Assembly (NCBI GenBank): GCA_011526385.1
Contig: WTIW01000096.1
Span: 1-34,284, forward strand
Source of the DNA: Pelagibacteraceae bacterium
GTDB taxonomy: Bacteria > Pseudomonadota > Alphaproteobacteria > Pelagibacterales > Pelagibacteraceae
DNA length: 34,284 nt
Reading direction: 5' to 3'
Of this stretch, positions 27,900 through 34,284 are shown piece by piece; within the stretch, counting starts at the first letter, position 1, and every line of letters starts with the position of its first letter. Both the position numbers and the translations under genes were made by a program. Under the pieces are notes generated by a model. It ran no database searches. It worked only from the letters and a program-made list of their open reading frames with translations, and had not been told where the DNA came from.

Positions 27900-29126
27900 T
27901 TAGTTTTCTGACCAAGATTTGAGCTTTTTAACACCTTCTACTACTTTTGGAGCAAATTGATTAATAAGTTCATCATCAATATCGGTATTTTCATCAATTG
28001 AACTCATAAATTTTTTCCCATCAAAATCTGTATAACTTAGTCTTGTTATCATTTTTTTTTCATCAAAACCAAAATCTGAACCAGGTAATATTGCAACTCC
28101 AGTTTTATTTAAAATATCAGAACACATTTCAGAAGATGAATTAAATTTTTTATTTAAAAATTCTGGCATTAAATAAAATCCGCCCATTGGTTCATTCATG
28201 ATAATATTATTAGATTTTAGGTTCTTATGAACAAAATTGCCTATCGAATAAAGTATTTTTTTTGATTTTAAAACATATTCAGAATGATCTTTGCTAAAAG
28301 CAGATATAGCAGCATACTGAATGGGTGCGCTTACTGCTGAAAAAGTTTCACTAGCTAATATTTTAATTGAGTTTTTTAGATGGTTTAGTGCTTCTGGGAA
28401 AACAAAATAACCTAATCTCCATCCTCCTGCTCCACACCATTTACTTAACCCATTGCTTATGATTACATTATCAGGGCAAAATTTTGCTAAAGAATTATAT
28501 TTATTTTGAAATGTTAATTCTGAGTAAATTTCATCAGACAAAACTGTTATATTATATTTTAAAATAACTTTGCTCAAATCTTCCAGGTTTTGACATACTT
28601 GACCTGAAGGATTATTAGGTGAATTTAAAATTAATAGATTTTCAGTTTTTTCATTATTTAAAACTGCCTTTTCGATATCGTCTGCAGTTGGAAACCAAAG
28701 ATTTTCAGCTTTAGTTTTTATCCATTGATATTTATTTTCTGCAATTATAGCTTGAGGTTTATAAGATACCCAGCTTGGTGTTGGTAATAAAATTTTACCA
28801 TTAAAACATATATGAAGGAGAAACATTAATTCCTTTGAGCCAGGCCCAACCATAACCTGGTCTGTAGAAAAAATTATATTTTTTTTTCTACTTTCGTAGC
28901 CAGATATAGCTTCTCTTAATTTTTCTAAACCTTGAATTGGAAGATAACTTTTCTGATGAGCATTTTTTTTTAATTCTTCAACAATATCTTCAGGAACTTG
29001 AAAAGGAGATTGACCAAAACCAAATTTAATTACCTCTTTTCCACTTAATTCAATGCTTTTTGATATTTCATTTATTTTTAAAGTTGCTGATAAATCTAAA
29101 GCTTTTATTTTATCCTTTATCATCAA
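27900..29126 (-). CDS. Class I/II PLP-dependent aminotransferase
   Basis: 408 aa; NSPNNPSGQV, SDEIYSELTF, SNGLSKWCGAGGWRLGY (PLP Lys). Confidence 0.93.
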   Translation of the reverse strand: MMIKDKIKALDLSATLKINEISKSIELSGKEVIKFGFGQSPFQVPEDIVEELKKNAHQKSYLPIQGLEKLREAISGYESRKKNIIFSTDQVMVGPGSKELMFLLHICFNGKILLPTPSWVSYKPQAIIAENKYQWIKTKAENLWFPTADDIEKAVLNNEKTENLLILNSPNNPSGQVCQNLEDLSKVILKYNITVLSDEIYSELTFQNKYNSLAKFCPDNVIISNGLSKWCGAGGWRLGYFVFPEALNHLKNSIKILASETFSAVSAPIQYAAISAFSKDHSEYVLKSKKILYSIGNFVHKNLKSNNIIMNEPMGGFYLMPEFLNKKFNSSSEMCSDILNKTGVAILPGSDFGFDEKKMITRLSYTDFDGKKFMSSIDENTDIDDELINQFAPKVVEGVKKLKSWSEN

Positions 29127-31078
29127 TATTTAAGTTCTTTTAAATTCTTATATTCAATTAAAATATCTGGGTTGGCTAATGCTTGGATATTTTTTATTTT
29201 GTTTCCCTCAATAATATTTTTCACCGCTAATTCTACAATTTTACCATTCTTAGTTCTAGGAATATCAGTGACTTTTATAATTTTTGATGGGACATGTCTT
29301 GGAGAAGCTTCATACCTAATTTTTGTTTTTAATTTGGTTACCAAATCTCCTGTTAATGAATAATTTTTGTTTAAAACAACAAAAAGAATAATTCGCACAT
29401 CATTATCCCAAGCTTGACCTACTACGATGCACTCTTTAATTTCATTAATTTTTTCTATTACTGAATAAATCTCTGAGGTTCCGAGTCTAACTCCACCAGG
29501 GTTTAAAGTTGCATCTGATCTTCCATATATTATGTAACCACCACTCTTTTTTCTTTCAGCATAATCTCCATGATGCCAGGTATTTTTATATTTAGAAAAA
29601 TATGCTTTTTTATATTTATCCCCATTTTGGTCATTCCAAAATTTACTAGGCATAGATGGAAAAGGAGATTTGCATACAAGCTCCCCTTTTTGATTTAATA
29701 TCGATTTTCCCTTATCAGAAAACACATGTACATCCATACCTAATCCATTGTTCTGAATTTCACCCCTATAAACAGGTGAAAATATGTTTCCTAAAACAAA
29801 ACATGAAACTATATCTGTGCCTCCAGATATTGAGGATAAATGAACATTTTTTTTAACTTTTTCATAAATATAATCAAAACCTTCTTTTGAAAGTGGAGAG
29901 CCAGTTGAACAAATTGTTTTTAAATTTTTTAATTTATACTTTGATTTGATATTAAGATTTAGTTTTTTTAACTGGTCTATATATTTTGCACTTACTCCAA
30001 AGAGAGATACTTTCTCTTTTTCTGCTATTTTAAAAAGTAAATCATTTCTTTTGAACATGGGAAAACCATCAAACAAAACTATAGAAGCCTTACTAGCAAG
30101 CGAACTCACTAACCAATTCCACATCATCCATCCACAAGTTGTAAAGTAGAAAATGTTGTCTCCTGGTTTTATCTCACAGTGTAACTGGTGTTCTTTTAAA
30201 TGTTGTAGCAAAACACCACCCGATCTATGGCAAATACATTTAGGTTTTCCAGTAGTGCCACTTGAATATAAAATTGCTAAATCTTTTTCAAAATCAAACT
30301 TTTTATAATTAAAAATATTGGTGTTAGATATAGGAATATCCTTTTTATAAAATATTTTAATTTTTTTTTTTAATTTAAAATTTAATAATTTTTTTCCAGG
30401 ATATGAAAAAATTAAAACTTTTTTAATTGATTTAATTTTTTTTAATATATCTGGCAGTCTTTCAATAATACTTATTTCTTTTCCATTATAATAATATCTA
30501 TCTGTCAAAATTAGTATCTTTGGCTTAATCTGAGAAAATCTTTCAATTAAACCAGGAGTTCCAAAATCAGGTGAGCATGAGGACCATATTGCACCAATTG
30601 CTGAGGTTGCTAAAAAGCATTCAACTGTCTCAATTTGATTGGGCATATAAGCGGCGATACGATCATTGCTTGAAATTTTATGACTTAAAAAAAAATTTGA
30701 TAAATTTTCAGTATTATTTTTTAATTCTTTCCATGTTCGAACTTCTTTAAAGCCATTCTCACTAATAAAAGTTACTGCTTTTTCATTATTGGCTTTAGAC
30801 AAGAGATTTTCGCTAAAGTTTAATTTTGAATTTAATAAAAATTTATTGTCGATAAATTTTTTTGTTTTTTTATATCTTTCTGATTTAATGCCCTTAACTT
30901 TGGAAAAGTCCCAAACAGCACTCCAAAATAAATTTGGTTTTCTAATGCTCCAGTTAAGCAATTTTTTAAAATTGTACTTTCCTTTAAATTTAAAATTTTG
31001 ATTTAGAAATTTTTCAAAATGAGCAAGATTAGAATTTTTTTTTTGTGAAAGTGACGCTTCCCATAATTTTTTATGCAT
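29123..31078 (-). CDS. Acetoacetate-CoA ligase (acetoacetyl-CoA synthetase-like)
   Basis: 651 aa; N-term FWSAVWDFSKVKG, AMP-binding ILYSSGTTGKPKCICH, C-term YGRSDATLNPGGVRLGTSEIY and PRTKNGKIVELAVK. Confidence 0.92.
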   Translation of the reverse strand: MHKKLWEASLSQKKNSNLAHFEKFLNQNFKFKGKYNFKKLLNWSIRKPNLFWSAVWDFSKVKGIKSERYKKTKKFIDNKFLLNSKLNFSENLLSKANNEKAVTFISENGFKEVRTWKELKNNTENLSNFFLSHKISSNDRIAAYMPNQIETVECFLATSAIGAIWSSCSPDFGTPGLIERFSQIKPKILILTDRYYYNGKEISIIERLPDILKKIKSIKKVLIFSYPGKKLLNFKLKKKIKIFYKKDIPISNTNIFNYKKFDFEKDLAILYSSGTTGKPKCICHRSGGVLLQHLKEHQLHCEIKPGDNIFYFTTCGWMMWNWLVSSLASKASIVLFDGFPMFKRNDLLFKIAEKEKVSLFGVSAKYIDQLKKLNLNIKSKYKLKNLKTICSTGSPLSKEGFDYIYEKVKKNVHLSSISGGTDIVSCFVLGNIFSPVYRGEIQNNGLGMDVHVFSDKGKSILNQKGELVCKSPFPSMPSKFWNDQNGDKYKKAYFSKYKNTWHHGDYAERKKSGGYIIYGRSDATLNPGGVRLGTSEIYSVIEKINEIKECIVVGQAWDNDVRIILFVVLNKNYSLTGDLVTKLKTKIRYEASPRHVPSKIIKVTDIPRTKNGKIVELAVKNIIEGNKIKNIQALANPDILIEYKNLKELKY

Positions 31079-31177
31079 CGAAAAAGTTATATTGAATTTT
31101 TACAAATTATGATAACTTTAAACGAATAAATAATTCAAATGAGAACTTTTTCATCAATGATTCGGACCTGTTTTAGA

Positions 31178-31210
31178 CTATTTTTGTTCTTTTCGGGTAA
31201 CAAAATATAG
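31178..31210 (+). promoter_or_regulatory. Candidate 5' leader hairpin upstream of helicase
   Basis: CTATTTTTGTT-cttttcgggt-AACAAAATATAG: 11-bp arms with one bulged A. Confidence 0.4.
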
Positions 31211-31242
31211 TAGGCAAAAAATAGATCATACCAAAAGTAGAA

Positions 31243-33729
31243 ATGTCAAAAAATAAAGTCACAGCAGTTTTAGGTCCTACAAACACAGGGAAAACCTTCC
31301 TTGCAATTGAGACAATGCTCTCATTTCAATCAGGGATGATTGGTTTTCCACTGAGATTATTAGCAAGAGAAGTATATGACAAAGTTATAAAAAAAATTGA
31401 CCCTTCTAAAGTAGCATTAATTACGGGTGAAGAAAAAATTATTCCATTAAATGCTAAGTATTTTCTTTGTACTGTTGAGTCTATGCCAGTAGATAAAAGT
31501 CTTGAATTTGTTGGTGTTGATGAAATTCAAATGTGTGCTGATAGTGAAAGAGGACACATATTTACAGATAGACTTTTAAACCTTCGTGGTGAAAAATTAA
31601 CAATGTTAATGGGATCAAATACAATAAAGTCTATTATAGAGAAACTTAATGATGATATTGAGTTTATTAACAAAGAAAGATTTTCGAAATTATCATTTGG
31701 TGGTCATAAAAAAATATCAAGGATTGAAAGAAAAAGCGCTGTAATAGCTTTTTCTGCTGAAGAAGTTTACGCAATAGCAGAACTCATTAGAAGACAAAAA
31801 GGTGGAGCTGCGATTGTTATGGGATCTCTTAGCCCTAAAACTCGTAACGCACAGGTGAATTTATATCAATCTGGAGACGTAGATTACTTAGTGGCTACAG
31901 ATGCTATTGGTATGGGTATTAATATGGATTTAGATCAAGTTTTTTTTTCCAATATTAAAAAATTTGATGGAAAAAAACTAAGAAGATTAAATATTTCTGA
32001 AATAGGACAAATCGCTGGTCGTGCCGGTAGATATTTAAATAATGGTTCATTTGGAATTACTGGGGATTGTGGAGAAATTAATCCTGAGGAGATTGAAGCA
32101 TTAGAACAACATAAATTTCCAGAGATACAGAATATATTTTGGAGAAACTCAAACTTAAATTTTGATAATAAATTAAGTTTGATTAAATCTTTAGAAGAAA
32201 AGCCAAATAAAGACTGGTTAAGAAGAATTTATGAGTGTGAAGACGAAAAAGTTTTAAAATATTTCCTTAAAGATGCACCTAATTTTAATTTTGAAGAAAA
32301 TTCTGATAACTTAAAAACTTTATGGGAATGCTGCCAGATACCCGACTTTGTTAAAAAAACGTATGGTCATCATATAGAAGTTGTAAGAAAAGTTTTTAAC
32401 TTCCTCACAAATGGAAATAGAAGAATTCCAAATCAATACATGAAAGAGCAGCTTTCTTTATTGGATAAAATAGAGGGAAATGTCGACTCAATATCAAACA
32501 GAATTGCTAATGTTAGAACATGGTCATATGTTTCAAATAAATCAAACTGGGTTGAAAATCAAGATTATTGGATCGAAAGAACAAAAACTCTTGAAGACAA
32601 ATTATCTGATAGATTACACGAAGAATTAACAAAGAGCTTTATAGATAAAAGGGCAAGTGTACTAGCAAGAGGGTTAAAACAAGATATTAGTTTTGATACC
32701 GAAATAATCGAAAATGAAAAAGTAATGATCAATAAACAATACATTGGTCATTTAAAAGGGTTAAAATTAGAATTAGATTTAAAAGTAGATGCGCTAGATG
32801 CTGATGTAAAATCTCTAAAAAAAGCAGCAAGGCAAAATGTTGGTCCTGAAATAACAAAAAGAATAAATCAAATTATTGATACAAAATTAATTGAATTAAA
32901 AAATGACTTTAAAATTTATTGGAATGATTATCCAATAGCAAAACTAATTCCTGGATTAGATTATCTCAACCCTCAAATTCAATTAATTATTGATGAGATG
33001 ATTGAAAACGATGAAAAAAATAAACTTAATAATTTTATTCAACAATGGATTGAACTAAAAATAAATACTGAATTAAAAAGTCTTATAGATCTAAAAAATA
33101 CTAAAGAGAAAAATCCAGACTTAAGAGCTTTAGCTTATCATCTTTATGAAAACAATGGGGTTGTAAAAAGAGATGATGTGTCTTTCTATACAAAAAAACT
33201 TGATCAAAATGAAAGAAAGAAATTAAGAAGTGTTGGAGTTAAATTTGGAAGATATCATATATTTTTGTTTAAACTATTTAAGCCAAGTTCTGTTTCTTTG
33301 AGAACATTGCTTTGGAAAAACTTCAATGAAAAAAATTATAATTTAACGCCGCCGACATTTGGATTGAACTTTTTAGAAGAGAAAAAACCAACGAATAAAG
33401 AATTTATGCTTCTCTGTGGTTTTGAAAAATTTAATAATTTTTTTGTAAGGATAGATATTTTAGAAAGATTATTTTTGATGATTTTTAACGCAAACAACGA
33501 AAAAGATAAAAATGAAATTAAATTAATACCTGAAATGCTAAATCTTTTAGGATGTAACAAAGAAAATTTTATAAAATTACTTAAAAATATGAATTACCAA
33601 ACTTACGAGAAAGAAAATAATCTTTACTTTAAATATATTCCTTCTAGAAGACCAGTTAAGAGAAAAAATTTTAAAAATGAAATCAAAGATAATCCCTTTC
33701 AAGTTCTTAAAAAGCTTAATTTAAAATAA
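31243..33729 (+). CDS. SUV3-like superfamily 2 RNA helicase
   Basis: 828 aa; VLGPTNTGKTFLAIE Walker A, VGVDEIQM motif II (DEIQ), VATDAIGMGINM, QIAGRAGRY motif VI. Confidence 0.93.
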   Translation: MSKNKVTAVLGPTNTGKTFLAIETMLSFQSGMIGFPLRLLAREVYDKVIKKIDPSKVALITGEEKIIPLNAKYFLCTVESMPVDKSLEFVGVDEIQMCADSERGHIFTDRLLNLRGEKLTMLMGSNTIKSIIEKLNDDIEFINKERFSKLSFGGHKKISRIERKSAVIAFSAEEVYAIAELIRRQKGGAAIVMGSLSPKTRNAQVNLYQSGDVDYLVATDAIGMGINMDLDQVFFSNIKKFDGKKLRRLNISEIGQIAGRAGRYLNNGSFGITGDCGEINPEEIEALEQHKFPEIQNIFWRNSNLNFDNKLSLIKSLEEKPNKDWLRRIYECEDEKVLKYFLKDAPNFNFEENSDNLKTLWECCQIPDFVKKTYGHHIEVVRKVFNFLTNGNRRIPNQYMKEQLSLLDKIEGNVDSISNRIANVRTWSYVSNKSNWVENQDYWIERTKTLEDKLSDRLHEELTKSFIDKRASVLARGLKQDISFDTEIIENEKVMINKQYIGHLKGLKLELDLKVDALDADVKSLKKAARQNVGPEITKRINQIIDTKLIELKNDFKIYWNDYPIAKLIPGLDYLNPQIQLIIDEMIENDEKNKLNNFIQQWIELKINTELKSLIDLKNTKEKNPDLRALAYHLYENNGVVKRDDVSFYTKKLDQNERKKLRSVGVKFGRYHIFLFKLFKPSSVSLRTLLWKNFNEKNYNLTPPTFGLNFLEEKKPTNKEFMLLCGFEKFNNFFVRIDILERLFLMIFNANNEKDKNEIKLIPEMLNLLGCNKENFIKLLKNMNYQTYEKENNLYFKYIPSRRPVKRKNFKNEIKDNPFQVLKKLNLK

Positions 33730-34151
33730 TGTTTAATTTATTTAAGAAAAATCAAAACAAAGATGAGGAAAACTTATCTTTAATTGCGGTTACCTCTTTA
33801 CTTATTCATTCAGCAAAAATTGATGAAAATTATACAGAAAAAGAGAAAAATATCATAATTGAAGCTTTAATCGAAATGGGTGCAACAAAAGATGAAATTG
33901 AACATATATTTGTTGAGGCAGAGAAGAAAGAAAAAGACTCTAATCAAATTTTAGATTTCACGAGAGAAGTCAAAAATATAAATGAGGATGAAAAAAAAAT
34001 TATCATAGAGGCACTCTGGAAAATAATTTATTCGGATGAAAACGCTGATATGTATGAAACAAATTTAATGAGACGATTATCCGGTTTATTATATTTAGAT
34101 AATAAAGTAGTGGGTGATATAAAAGAAAAGGTAAAGCAGAGCTTGAAATGA
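33729..34151 (+). CDS. TerB-like (tellurite resistance/co-chaperone-like) domain protein
   Basis: 140 aa; helical TerB pattern [30 protein letters not shown]...[35 protein letters not shown]; start overlaps helicase stop (TAATG). Confidence 0.83.
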   Translation: MFNLFKKNQNKDEENLSLIAVTSLLIHSAKIDENYTEKEKNIIIEALIEMGATKDEIEHIFVEAEKKEKDSNQILDFTREVKNINEDEKKIIIEALWKIIYSDENADMYETNLMRRLSGLLYLDNKVVGDIKEKVKQSLK

Positions 34152-34284
34152 CATACTTAGTAAATGAAAAATGTATTAAATGTAAATTGATGGATTGTGT
34201 AGAAGTTTGTCCCGTTGATTGTTTTTATGAAGGTAAAAATATGCTTGTAATTAAACCTGATGAGTGTATAGATTGTGGCGTTTG
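34148..34284 (+). CDS. fdxA: 7Fe/8Fe ferredoxin FdxA (partial, runs off window)
   Basis: [45 protein letters not shown]...; ATGA overlap with TerB-like gene. Confidence 0.92.
   Translation, partial: MTYLVNEKCIKCKLMDCVEVCPVDCFYEGKNMLVIKPDECIDCGV

Noticed and set aside
9171-30371. A11 homopolymer tracts within coding sequence (glycosyltransferase near 9171-9181; ligase near 30361-30371) as possible phase-variation sites
   Set aside because: They encode Lys runs in two unrelated genes in an AT-rich genome with intact frames; nothing distinguishes them from compositional background.
167-34151. Many short opposite-strand or alternate-frame ORFs in the track (for example 167..475, 3628..4011, 13677..13931, 15287..15658, 19121..19480, 25887..26156, 27435..27695, 33336..33560)
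   Set aside because: They lie inside well-supported conserved genes, have no recognisable domain and look like shadow ORFs.
1-34284. CRISPR arrays, transposons, prophage, toxin-antitoxin or defense islands
   Set aside because: No regularly spaced repeats, transposase, integrase or defense-family proteins were recognised; the genes are overwhelmingly housekeeping.

Overview
This 34 kb AT-rich, very gene-dense window looks like an alphaproteobacterial core-genome segment. The SAR11/Pelagibacter-like assignment is inferred from composition, compactness and gene content. On the minus strand it carries a translation cluster (glycosyltransferase, thrS, infC, rpmI, rplT, pheS, pheT, lepA, tRNA-Ser), then gltBD and a thiolase-aceE-aceF-EamA cluster. 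A further minus-strand cluster holds acetoacetyl-CoA synthetase-like ligase, aminotransferase, TAXI binding protein and fused TRAP permease. Plus-strand genes are an alpha/beta hydrolase, uppP, tRNA-Arg with a tiny ORF and a hotdog thioesterase, and a SUV3-like helicase, TerB-like and fdxA block cut by the window end. I see no CRISPR, mobile element, rRNA or phage/defense island. The best second-look items are: (1) an AceE E1 with its own N-terminal lipoyl domain, next to an E2 with a closely similar one; (2) an infC-rpmI element whose pairing would cover the rpmI Shine-Dalgarno, resembling an r-protein operator; (3) three consecutive genes (glycosyltransferase, thrS, infC) in one frame separated only by single stop codons; (4) a 27-codon membrane microprotein ORF between tRNA-Arg and a thioesterase; (5) a repeat-containing promoter and an intra-operon terminator around the TAXI transporter; (6) a structured leader upstream of the helicase. 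All functional claims need computation or experiment.
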